Assembly (NCBI RefSeq): GCF_030816195.1
Contig: NZ_JAUSXS010000001.1
Coordinates: 4,115,501 to 4,179,500, forward strand
Direction of reading: 5' to 3'
Source: Pseudomonas sp. W4I3
GTDB lineage: Bacteria > Pseudomonadota > Gammaproteobacteria > Pseudomonadales > Pseudomonadaceae
DNA length: 64,000 nucleotides
The notes beneath the pieces were generated by a model that was given only the letters and a program-made list of their open reading frames with translations, made no database searches and was not told the DNA's origin. Below are positions 16,814 to 24,344 of the stretch, in pieces. Numbering within the stretch: the first letter of the stretch is position 1; each line of letters starts with the position of its first letter. A program made the translations under genes and the position numbers.

Positions 16814-17206
16814 ATGAGCACCACTTACAGCATTTCCGACCTGGCCCGCGAACTCGATATCACCACCCGCGCCATTCGTTTCTATGAGGAACAAGGCCTG
16901 CTGGCCCCGGAACGCCGGGGTCAGGAGCGTATCTATTCGGCGCGGGACAAGGTCAGCCTCAAGCTGATTCTGCGCGGCAAGCGCATCGGCTTCTCCCTGG
17001 CCGAATGCCGCGAGCTGATCGAACTCTATGACCCCACCAGCGGCAACCACATCCAACTCAACAGCATGCTGGCAAAAATCGCCGAACGCCGCGAGCAGCT
17101 CGAGCAACAGTTGCTGGATATCGAACAGATGAAGCTGGAACTGGACACCGCCGAAGAGCGGTGCACCCAGGCCCTGGCACACACCATGAGCCAGGCCGGC
17201 CATTGA
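16814..17206 (+). CDS. liuR: LiuR, MerR-family regulator of leucine/isovalerate catabolism
   Basis: 130 residues. The MerR DNA-binding domain starts YSISDLARELDITTRAIRFY (about 5–24), followed by EEQGLLAPERRGQERIYSAR and a C-terminal dimerisation helix (about 85–125) with no metal-binding cysteines. It lies 15 bases before liuE and about 3.4 kb before liuABCD. Palindromes of the same type lie before liuR and before liuA, so one regulator appears to control both pieces. The branched-chain acyl-CoA effector assignment comes from family knowledge. Confidence 0.9.
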   Translation: MSTTYSISDLARELDITTRAIRFYEEQGLLAPERRGQERIYSARDKVSLKLILRGKRIGFSLAECRELIELYDPTSGNHIQLNSMLAKIAERREQLEQQLLDIEQMKLELDTAEERCTQALAHTMSQAGH

Positions 17207-17221
17207 TCAGAAGGTAACGCC

Positions 17222-18121
17222 ATGTCCCTCCCCTCACACGTACGCCTGGTGGAAGTCGGCCCGCGCGACGGTTTGCAGAACGAAGCCCAGCCGATCAGCG
17301 TGACCGACAAGGTTCAGTTGGTGGACGCCTTGAGCGCCGCCGGCCTGAGCTATATCGAGGTCGGCAGTTTCGTATCGCCCAAATGGGTGCCGCAGATGGC
17401 AGGCTCCGCCGAGGTGTTTGCGCAGATCCAGCGCAAGCCTGGCGTGACCTATGGCGCGCTGGCGCCGAACCTGCGCGGCTTCGAAGATGCGCTGGCGGCT
17501 GGTGTCAAGGAGGTCGCGGTATTTGCGGCGGCGTCCGAGGCGTTTTCCCAACGCAATATCAACTGCTCCATCAGCGAGAGCCTGGATCGGTTTGCACCGC
17601 TGATGGCGGCGGCCCGGCAGCACGGGGTCAGCGTGCGCGGGTATGTATCCTGTGTGCTGGGTTGTCCGTATGAGGGCGACATCGCGGCGGCGCAGGTGGC
17701 GGCTGTCGCCCGCGAGCTGTACGCCATGGGCTGTTATGAAGTGTCCCTGGGCGACACGATCGGCACCGGCACGGCAGGCGCGACACGGCGGCTGTTCGAG
17801 GTGGTCGGGGCCCAGATGCCGCGCGACAGGCTCGCGGGCCACTTCCATGACACCTACGGCCAGGCAATCGCCAATATCTACGCCAGCCTGCTGGAAGGCA
17901 TCCAGGTGTTCGACAGCTCTATCGCGGGCCTCGGCGGCTGCCCATACGCCAAGGGCGCCAGCGGTAACGTCGCCACCGAAGACGTGGTGTACCTGCTCAA
18001 TGGGCTGGGCATCGAGACGGGTATCGACCTGGAGCGCTTGATCGGCGCGGGCCAGCAGATCAGCCAGGTGCTGGGCCGGGCAACCGGATCGCGGGTGGCG
18101 AAAGCGCGTAGCGCCAGTTGA
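17222..18121 (+). CDS. liuE: Hydroxymethylglutaryl-CoA lyase
   Basis: Cleaves HMG-CoA to acetyl-CoA and acetoacetate, the last step of leucine breakdown (also called mvaB). 299 residues, normal length. The DRE-TIM metallolyase start VRLVEVGPRDGLQNEAQPIS carries the metal-binding Asp and Arg. The metal-binding HFHDTYGQ is visible, as is the active-site loop GLGGCPYAKGASGN with the signature Cys. It forms a two-gene unit with liuR. In P. aeruginosa liuE ends the liuRABCDE operon; here it is separated from liuABCD by a small-RNA gene and an acyl-CoA synthetase. Confidence 0.95.
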   Translation: MSLPSHVRLVEVGPRDGLQNEAQPISVTDKVQLVDALSAAGLSYIEVGSFVSPKWVPQMAGSAEVFAQIQRKPGVTYGALAPNLRGFEDALAAGVKEVAVFAAASEAFSQRNINCSISESLDRFAPLMAAARQHGVSVRGYVSCVLGCPYEGDIAAAQVAAVARELYAMGCYEVSLGDTIGTGTAGATRRLFEVVGAQMPRDRLAGHFHDTYGQAIANIYASLLEGIQVFDSSIAGLGGCPYAKGASGNVATEDVVYLLNGLGIETGIDLERLIGAGQQISQVLGRATGSRVAKARSAS

Positions 18122-18141
18122 GTAGCACAGCTGTGACAATG

Positions 18142-18171
18142 TGTTACCGCACACCGACACAGCGGGTAACG
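18142..18171 (+). promoter_or_regulatory. Candidate CbrB enhancer site for the CrcY-type RNA
   Basis: TGTTAC and GTAACG form an inverted repeat, extended by CCGC/GCGG, about 110 bases before the predicted transcript start. CbrB is reported to bind TGTTAC/GTAACA-type dyads. The spacer here is 18 bases, longer than I recall for the consensus, so this is tentative. Confidence 0.45.
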
Positions 18172-18252
18172 CGGGAACATAATCTGTCGTATTTCATGAA
18201 AGATATTTCCCACCAAAAAATCAATCCATTGATTTTAAAGGAATTTATAAAG

Positions 18253-18269
18253 TTGGCACGGCTTCTGCT
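18253..18269 (+). promoter_or_regulatory. Sigma-54 (RpoN) promoter
   Basis: TTGGCACGGCTTCTGCT matches the -24/-12 consensus YTGGCACGNNNNTTGCW with one mismatch. GG (18255–18256) and GC (18267–18268) are exactly 12 bases apart. It predicts a start near 18280 for the RNA that follows. Confidence 0.85.
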
Positions 18270-18279
18270 ATCTCTATGG

Positions 18280-18656
18280 CATAACAAGAATAAAAAGCGC
18301 CAAACCTAATAAAAATAAGACGAAACGACTCTGACATAACAAAAACAACACGGCAGAGACGCAGCTAACAGATTTTTTTGGAGAAGATGTGCTTCGCAGG
18401 GAACGGCATGCCGAAACCCGCAACCGGTTAGAGAAAAATAAAACTACCTCAGGTAGCTACCCACTGGTTGGATCATTGACGAAGAAGCAGATCAGCGTTC
18501 AAAAAAATACGTTTGCTCTTGACCCCGGATGGGGGTCGCCAAAAACAGCGGTAAAGGGTAACGGTTGCCAAAAACAACAATAGACCGCCCCTCAATAATA
18601 AAAAAAGAGCACGCAACGACACATTAAAGGGGACCTTCGGGTCCCCTTTGTGCTTT
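18280..18656 (+). ncRNA. crcY: CrcY-type Hfq/Crc-sequestering small RNA
   Basis: About 377 bases from the sigma-54 start to an intrinsic terminator; P. putida CrcY is about this size. It contains several A-rich Hfq-binding CA motifs: AACAAGAATAAAAA (18282–18295), AATAAAAATAAGA (18308–18320), AACAAAAACAACA (18338–18350), CCAAAAACAG (18539–18548) and CCAAAAACAACAATA (18568–18582). CrcZ/X/Y RNAs are transcribed under CbrB and RpoN on poor carbon sources and titrate Hfq-Crc, relieving catabolite repression. In P. putida crcY lies next to the HMG-CoA lyase gene, the same context as here. Short open frames inside it lack ribosome-binding sites and are not called. Confidence 0.87.
18626..18656 (+). 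terminator. Intrinsic terminator of the CrcY-type RNA
   Basis: AAAGGGGACC-TTCG-GGTCCCCTTT forms a 10-bp stem with a UUCG tetraloop, followed by GTGCTTTT. It ends the RNA gene. Confidence 0.88.
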
Positions 18657-18714
18657 TCGTGATACGCCGGATGTACCGCCCGTAATCGCGCTCCGTGGGA
18701 ACGAACGTGGCCCA

Positions 18715-18825
18715 TTGTAGGAGCGAGCTTGCTCGCGAAAAACGTCCAGGCAACGCGTTCATTCTGAATAAACGCGCAGGCCTTGGGTTCTTCGCGAGCA
18801 AGCTCGCTCCTACAAAGGCATCAGG
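18715..18825. repeat. REP pair of the GAGCGAGCTTGCTCGC type
   Basis: TGTAGGAGCGAGCTTGCTCG and its inverted copy (18801–18824) flank about 65 bases. This is a second REP class, distinct from the GGAGGGGGCTTGC copies elsewhere in the window. It lies between the small-RNA terminator and the 3' end of the acyl-CoA synthetase gene. Confidence 0.85.
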
Positions 18826-18867
18826 GCAAGCCAAAATGGCCGGCACGCTCTTCCCAGCAGGGAGCGG

Positions 18868-20499
18868 TCAACGAACCTGGAGCTCCTCAATGGAGATTTC
18901 GCGCATGCGAAATTTCTGGATCTTGCCCGTCACCGTCATCGGAAACGCATCCACGAACTTGAAGTACCTGGGCGTCTTGAAATGGGCGATGCGGCCCTTG
19001 CACCAGGCTTGCAGTTCCAGTTCGCTCGCCACATACCCTGGGTGAAGCTTGATCCAGGCGACAATTTCTTCACCATAGCGATCATCGGGAATGCCGATAA
19101 TTTGCACATCGGCCACTGCCGGATGGGTGAAGAAAAACTCCTCAAGCTCTCGTGGATACACATTCTCACCACCGCGAATGATCATGTCCTTGTTGCGCCC
19201 GGCGATGCACACATAGCCGTGTTGATCCATGGTTGCCAGGTCGCCGGTGTGCATCCAGTCTTCCCCGTCGATGGCGTCGCGGGTGCCCTCCGGGTTGTTC
19301 CAGTAGCCGAGCATCACGCTGTAGCCGCGCGTGCACAATTCGCCTATCTCACCGCGTGGCAGCGTGTTGCCATCAGCGTCGACGATCTTGTTTTCCAGTT
19401 GCGGCTGGGTGCGCCCCACAGTGGTGACGCGGCGCTCCAGGTCGTCATCGGCGCCGGTCTGCAACGACACCGGGCTGGTTTCGGTCATGCCATAGGCAAT
19501 CTGCACTTCGCTCATATGCAACTGGCCAATGACGCGGCGCATCACCTCGATCGGACAGGTCGACCCGGCCATGATCCCGGTACGCAGGCTGGATAATTCA
19601 AATTCGTCGAGACGCGGGTGATCAAGCAGCGCGATAAACATGGTCGGCACGCCGTACAGCGCCGTGGCGCGTTCTTCGGCGACGGTGGTGAGCGTGAGCA
19701 GCGGGTCGAAGCCGTCATTGGGGTAGATCATGGTGGTGCCGTGGGTGATGCAGGCCAGGTTACCCATCACCATGCCGAAGCAATGGTAAAGCGGCACCGG
19801 GATCACCAGGCGGTCCTGCGCCGTGAGGCCAAGGCTTTGCCCGACCATGTAGCCGTTATTGAGGATGTTGCGGTGGCTGAGGGTGGCGCCCTTGGGGAAG
19901 CCGGTGGTGCCGGAGGTGTACTGGATATTGACGGGCTGGTCGACGTGCAGGCTGGCTTGGCGAGCGTGCAATTGTTCAGGCGGAATCTGCGTTGCCAGGG
20001 TCAGCAAGTGCGACCAGGGCACGAATTCCGCAGGCGGGCTGGGGTCCAGACTGACAATAGCGCGCAAATCGGGCTTCAGCGCCTGCAGCATGGCGTGGTA
20101 ATCGGAGGTCTTGAACGAGCCGGCACACACCAGAAACTGGCAGCCGGACTGCTTGAGCACGTACTCCAATTCACTGCTGCGATACGCCGGGTTGATATTG
20201 ACCAGGATCACCCCGAGCTTGGCGCTGGCGATCTGGCTGATGCACCACTGCGCACAGTTTGGCGCCCAGATGCCGAGGCGGTCACCGACCTGCATGCCCA
20301 GGGCCATGAACGCACGGGCGTGTACGTCCACCGTCTCGGCCAGTTGTCGCCAGGTGTAGCGGCATTGCTGATGGCGCACCACCAGCGCTTCGCCATCCGG
20401 GTAGCGTGCCACCGTACGGTCAAAGGCCTGGCCAATGGTTTCGGCGAGCAAGGCCTTGTCCTGGGAGCCACGGCTGTAGCTCAGGTTCGGTTGATCCAT
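18868..20499 (-). CDS. AMP-binding acyl-CoA synthetase
   Basis: ATP-dependent activation of a carboxylic acid to its CoA thioester (ANL superfamily). 543 residues with all core motifs: P-loop-like YTSGTTGFPKGATLSH (about 195–210), YGMTETSPVS, HTGDLATMDQHGYVCIAGRN, RGGENVYPRELEEFFFTHPA and the C-terminal catalytic lysine region TVTGKIQKFRMRE. It diverges from liuA across a 150-bp region with two LiuR-type boxes. This suggests it activates a branched-chain or short-chain acid that feeds the liu pathway; the exact substrate is inference. Confidence 0.92.
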   Translation of the reverse strand: MDQPNLSYSRGSQDKALLAETIGQAFDRTVARYPDGEALVVRHQQCRYTWRQLAETVDVHARAFMALGMQVGDRLGIWAPNCAQWCISQIASAKLGVILVNINPAYRSSELEYVLKQSGCQFLVCAGSFKTSDYHAMLQALKPDLRAIVSLDPSPPAEFVPWSHLLTLATQIPPEQLHARQASLHVDQPVNIQYTSGTTGFPKGATLSHRNILNNGYMVGQSLGLTAQDRLVIPVPLYHCFGMVMGNLACITHGTTMIYPNDGFDPLLTLTTVAEERATALYGVPTMFIALLDHPRLDEFELSSLRTGIMAGSTCPIEVMRRVIGQLHMSEVQIAYGMTETSPVSLQTGADDDLERRVTTVGRTQPQLENKIVDADGNTLPRGEIGELCTRGYSVMLGYWNNPEGTRDAIDGEDWMHTGDLATMDQHGYVCIAGRNKDMIIRGGENVYPRELEEFFFTHPAVADVQIIGIPDDRYGEEIVAWIKLHPGYVASELELQAWCKGRIAHFKTPRYFKFVDAFPMTVTGKIQKFRMREISIEELQVR

Positions 20500-20526
20500 A
20501 ACGACCCCTGTTGTCTTTTTTGTAGG

Positions 20527-20585
20527 TTGACGTAAACGTAAACTACGATTGACAGCGCCTTAACGCAAGCTTACGTTAACGTAAA
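20527..20585. promoter_or_regulatory. Two LiuR boxes in the liuA / acyl-CoA synthetase divergent promoter
   Basis: TTGACGTAAACGTAAA (20527–20542) and TTACGTTAACGTAA (20571–20584, a perfect palindrome) match the box before liuR. They lie between the two divergent genes, one nearer each start, so LiuR may control both directions. Confidence 0.8.
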
Positions 20586-20649
20586 GGTGAGCGCCCTCCT
20601 CCGCGCCCCGCCCGCACAACAACAAAAGCTCACATTAAGGTGCCCGTCC

Positions 20650-21813
20650 ATGAGTTACCCGTCCCTGAACTTCGCCCTCGGTGAAACCATCGACATGCTG
20701 CGCGACCAGGTGCAGTCCTTCGTGGCCAAGGAAATTGCACCGCGAGCGGCCCAGATCGACATCGATAACCTGTTCCCCGCCGACCTGTGGCGCAAGTTCG
20801 GCGACATGGGCCTGCTGGGTATCACCGTGCCGGAAGAGTACGGCGGTGCCGGCCTGGGTTACCTGGCGCACGTGGTGAGCATGGAAGAAATCAGCCGTGG
20901 CTCGGCCTCGGTGGCGCTGTCCTACGGCGCCCACTCCAACCTCTGCGTCAACCAGATCAACCGCAACGGCAGCCACGAACAGAAGCTCAAGTACCTGCCC
21001 AAGCTGATCAGCGGCGAGCACATCGGCGCACTGGCCATGAGCGAGCCGAATGCCGGCTCCGACGTGGTTTCGATGAAATTGCGCGCCGACAAGCAGGGTG
21101 ACTTTTACGTACTCAACGGCAGCAAGACCTGGATCACCAACGGTCCCGACGCCAACACTTACGTGATCTACGCCAAGACCGACCTGGAGAAAGGCGCCCA
21201 CGGCATCACCGCGTTCATTGTCGAGCGTGACTGGAAAGGCTTCAGCCGCAGCAGCAAGTTCGACAAGCTGGGCATGCGCGGCTCCAACACCTGCGAGCTG
21301 TTTTTCGATGACGTGCACGTACCGCAGGAAAACATCCTCGGCGTGCTCAACGGCGGCGTCAAAGTGCTGATGAGCGGCCTCGACTATGAGCGCGTGGTGC
21401 TCTCCGGCGGCCCCACCGGCATCATGCAGGCCTGCATGGACCTGATCGTGCCCTACATCCACGACCGCAAGCAGTTCGGCCAGAGCATCGGCGAATTCCA
21501 GCTGATCCAGGGCAAGGTCGCCGACATGTACACCCAGCTCAACGCCAGTCGCGCCTACCTCTACGCGGTGGCCCAGGCCTGCGAGCGCGGCGAAACCACG
21601 CGCAAGGACGCAGCCGGGGTGATCCTCTACAGCGCCGAGCGCGCCACGCAAATGGCCCTCGATGCGATCCAGATTCTGGGGGGCAACGGTTATATCAATG
21701 AATTCCCCGCCGGGCGCCTGCTGCGCGACGCCAAGCTGTACGAAATCGGCGCCGGCACCAGTGAGATTCGACGGATGTTGATCGGTCGCGAACTGTTTAA
21801 CGAGACGAAATAA
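20650..21813 (+). CDS. liuA: Isovaleryl-CoA dehydrogenase
   Basis: First committed step after transamination and decarboxylation of leucine: isovaleryl-CoA to 3-methylcrotonyl-CoA. 387 residues, the usual LiuA length, which fixes the start at MSYPSLNFALGETIDML rather than the frame's more upstream codons. GALAMSEPNAGSDVVSMKL and the C-terminal GGNGYINEFPAGRLLRDAKL are standard ACAD motifs. The Glu in GLDYERVVLSGG aligns with the catalytic Glu254 that distinguishes isovaleryl-CoA dehydrogenases. First gene of liuABCD, behind the LiuR boxes. Confidence 0.96.
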   Translation: MSYPSLNFALGETIDMLRDQVQSFVAKEIAPRAAQIDIDNLFPADLWRKFGDMGLLGITVPEEYGGAGLGYLAHVVSMEEISRGSASVALSYGAHSNLCVNQINRNGSHEQKLKYLPKLISGEHIGALAMSEPNAGSDVVSMKLRADKQGDFYVLNGSKTWITNGPDANTYVIYAKTDLEKGAHGITAFIVERDWKGFSRSSKFDKLGMRGSNTCELFFDDVHVPQENILGVLNGGVKVLMSGLDYERVVLSGGPTGIMQACMDLIVPYIHDRKQFGQSIGEFQLIQGKVADMYTQLNASRAYLYAVAQACERGETTRKDAAGVILYSAERATQMALDAIQILGGNGYINEFPAGRLLRDAKLYEIGAGTSEIRRMLIGRELFNETK

Positions 21814-21824
21814 ATTTCGTCAGC

Positions 21825-21905
21825 GGCAAGTGACAAGCTTTAAGCGGCAAGAGAACGGTGCTCTTGCTTTTAACTTGTAGCTTGTAGCTCGAAACTCAAA
21901 GCTGC
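21825..21905. repeat. Dispersed palindromic repeat between liuA and liuB
   Basis: GCAAGAG-AACGGTG-CTCTTGC (21847–21867) followed by TTTT forms a hairpin, extended imperfectly by ACAAGCTTTAAGCG and TTTTAACTTGT. Sequences of this AGCTACAAGCTTCAAGC style are dispersed in Pseudomonas genomes. Inside an operon it may act as an attenuator or mRNA-stability element. Confidence 0.6.
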
Positions 21906-21918
21906 TACGGAGTAGCCC

Positions 21919-23523
21919 ATGCTTCTACACACCCAGCTCAACCCACGCTCGGCGGAGTTCAGCGCCAACAGCGCGGCGATGCGCCACCAGGTCGATGCGC
22001 TGCATACCCTGCTCGCCCAGGTACAACAAGGCGGCGGCGCCAAGGCCCAGGAACGCCACACTTCGCGCGGCAAGCTGCTGCCACGCGAGCGCATCAATCG
22101 CTTGCTCGACCCCGGTTCGCCGTTCCTCGAATTGAGCCAGTTGGCCGCCCATCAGGTGTACGGCGAAGACGTGCCGGCCGCTGGCGTGATTGCCGGCATC
22201 GGCCGCGTGGAAGGCGTGGAATGCATGATCGTCGCCAATGATGCAACGGTCAAAGGCGGTTCCTACTACCCGTTGACCGTCAAAAAGCATCTGCGCGCCC
22301 AGACCATCGCCGAACAGAACCGCCTGCCCTGCATTTATCTGGTGGACTCAGGCGGCGCCAACCTGCCGCGTCAGGATGAAGTATTCCCGGACCGCGAACA
22401 CTTTGGGCGAATCTTCTTCAACCAGGCCAACATGAGCGCCCAGGGCATCCCGCAGATCGCCGTGGTGATGGGTTCGTGCACCGCTGGCGGCGCCTATGTG
22501 CCGGCCATGGCCGACGAAGCAATCATGGTGCGCCAGCAGGCGACTATCTTCCTCGCCGGCCCGCCGCTGGTGAAGGCCGCCACGGGCGAAGTGGTCAGTG
22601 CCGAAGACCTCGGGGGTGCCGATGTGCATTGCCGAATCTCCGGCGTGGCCGACCATTATGCCGACAACGATGAGCATGCCCTGGCCCTGGCCCGCCGTAG
22701 CGTGGCCAACCTCAATTGGCGCAAGCTGGGTGAGTTGCGCCAACGTCCGCCCGTGGCGCCGCTGTACAGCAGCGAAGAGCTTTACGGCGTGATCCCGGCC
22801 GATGCCAAGCAGCCGTTCGATGTGCGCGAAGTGATCGCACGGCTGGTGGACGGTTCGGTGTTCGATGAATTCAAGGCACTGTTCGGCGCCACCCTGGTCT
22901 GCGGTTTTGCGCACTTGCACGGTTATCCGGTGGCGATCCTGGCCAACAACGGCATTCTGTTCGCCGAAGCCGCGCAGAAAGGCGCGCACTTTATCGAACT
23001 GGCCTGCCAGCGCGGGATTCCGCTGCTGTTCTTGCAGAACATCACCGGCTTCATGGTCGGCCAGAAGTACGAAGCCGGCGGCATCGCCAAGCATGGCGCC
23101 AAGTTGGTCACGGCGGTGGCCTGCGCCAAGGTGCCGAAGTTCACCGTGATCATCGGCGGCAGTTTCGGTGCCGGTAACTACGGCATGTGCGGCCGCGCCT
23201 ATGACCCGCGCTTCCTGTGGATGTGGCCCAACGCACGCATCGGCGTGATGGGCGCCGAACAGGCCGCGGGCGTGCTGGTGCAGGTCAAGCGTGAGCAGGC
23301 AGAGCGCGCAGGCGCAGCATTCAGTGCCAGCGATGAAGCGGCAATCAAGCAGCCGATCCTCGACCAGTATGAAACCCAGGGCCACCCCTACTATTCCAGC
23401 GCACGCTTGTGGGATGACGGCGTCATCGATCCGCTGCAGACCCGCGACGTGCTGGCGCTGGCGCTGTCCGCCGCCCTGAACGCCCCTATCGAGCCGAGCC
23501 GCTTCGGCGTGTTCCGCATGTAA
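21919..23523 (+). CDS. liuB: 3-methylcrotonyl-CoA carboxylase, carboxyltransferase (beta) subunit
   Basis: Transfers carboxyl from biotin on LiuD to 3-methylcrotonyl-CoA, giving 3-methylglutaconyl-CoA. 534 residues, standard. Two crotonase-fold carboxyltransferase domains are visible: YLVDSGGANLPRQDEVFPDR and MGSCTAGGAYVPAMADEA in the N half, NITGFMVGQKYEAGGIAKHG and GGSFGAGNYGMCGRAYDPRF in the C half. A GGAG-type ribosome site precedes the ATG. It follows liuA after a 105-base gap containing a hairpin repeat and precedes liuC by 14 bases. Confidence 0.96.
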   Translation: MLLHTQLNPRSAEFSANSAAMRHQVDALHTLLAQVQQGGGAKAQERHTSRGKLLPRERINRLLDPGSPFLELSQLAAHQVYGEDVPAAGVIAGIGRVEGVECMIVANDATVKGGSYYPLTVKKHLRAQTIAEQNRLPCIYLVDSGGANLPRQDEVFPDREHFGRIFFNQANMSAQGIPQIAVVMGSCTAGGAYVPAMADEAIMVRQQATIFLAGPPLVKAATGEVVSAEDLGGADVHCRISGVADHYADNDEHALALARRSVANLNWRKLGELRQRPPVAPLYSSEELYGVIPADAKQPFDVREVIARLVDGSVFDEFKALFGATLVCGFAHLHGYPVAILANNGILFAEAAQKGAHFIELACQRGIPLLFLQNITGFMVGQKYEAGGIAKHGAKLVTAVACAKVPKFTVIIGGSFGAGNYGMCGRAYDPRFLWMWPNARIGVMGAEQAAGVLVQVKREQAERAGAAFSASDEAAIKQPILDQYETQGHPYYSSARLWDDGVIDPLQTRDVLALALSAALNAPIEPSRFGVFRM

Positions 23524-23537
23524 TCGGAGCTGTACCC

Positions 23538-24344
23538 ATGAGCGATTTCAACACCCTCGAACTGATCACCGACCCCCGTGGCTTTGCCACGCTGTGGCTC
23601 AGTCGCGAAGCCAAGAACAACGCGTTCAACGCGCAGATGATCCGCGAACTGATCATCGCCCTCGACCACGTACAGGGCGACCCGTCCCTGCGCTTTCTGG
23701 TGCTGCGCGGGCGCGGCAAGCACTTCAGCGCCGGTGCCGACCTGGCCTGGATGCAGCAGTCGGCCGAGCTGGACTATCACACCAACCTGGACGACGCCCG
23801 TGAACTGGCCGAGCTGATGTACAACCTGGCCAAGCTGAAAATCCCCACGCTGGCGGTGGTGCAAGGCGCGGCCTACGGCGGCGCGTTGGGCTTGATCAGC
23901 TGCTGCGACATGGCGATTGGCGCGGATGACGCGCAGTTCTGTCTGTCGGAGGTGCGTATCGGCCTGGCGCCGGCGGTGATCAGCCCATTCGTGGTGCAGG
24001 CCATCGGTGAACGCGCGGCCCGTCGCTATGCCTTGACGGCCGAGCGGTTCGGCGGTCAGCGTGCGCGCGAGATCGGGTTGTTGGCGGAAAGCTACCCGGC
24101 CGATGCGCTGGACCAACAGGCAGACACGTGGGTCGCCAATCTGCTGCAAAACAGCCCGGCAGCGATGCGCTCGAGCAAAGACTTGTTGCGCGAGGTGGGC
24201 AACGGCGCCCTCACCCCGGCGCTGCGGCGCTACTGTGAAAATGCCATCACACGTATCCGGGTGAGTGCCGAGGGCCAGGAAGGCTTGCGCGCCTTTCTGC
24301 AAAAGCGCGCGCCGAGCTGGCAGTCCAAGGAGCCGCACCCATGA
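23538..24344 (+). CDS. liuC: 3-methylglutaconyl-CoA hydratase
   Basis: Enoyl-CoA hydratase-family enzyme giving HMG-CoA, the substrate of LiuE. 268 residues. Oxyanion-hole segments GKHFSAGADLAWMQQS (about 60–75) and QGAAYGGALGLISCCDMAIG (about 109–128) are present, as is the catalytic-region sequence FCLSEVRIGLAPAVISPFV. Its stop overlaps the liuD start (ATGA). The assignment between this and the related carboxygeranoyl-CoA hydratase rests on operon context. Confidence 0.93.
   Translation: MSDFNTLELITDPRGFATLWLSREAKNNAFNAQMIRELIIALDHVQGDPSLRFLVLRGRGKHFSAGADLAWMQQSAELDYHTNLDDARELAELMYNLAKLKIPTLAVVQGAAYGGALGLISCCDMAIGADDAQFCLSEVRIGLAPAVISPFVVQAIGERAARRYALTAERFGGQRAREIGLLAESYPADALDQQADTWVANLLQNSPAAMRSSKDLLREVGNGALTPALRRYCENAITRIRVSAEGQEGLRAFLQKRAPSWQSKEPHP

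Noticed and set aside
18389..18583. 64-codon frame inside the CrcY-type RNA
   Set aside because: No convincing domain, and it is embedded in a non-coding RNA. Together with the 18118–18309 frame it covers the sigma-54 promoter and the A-rich motifs.
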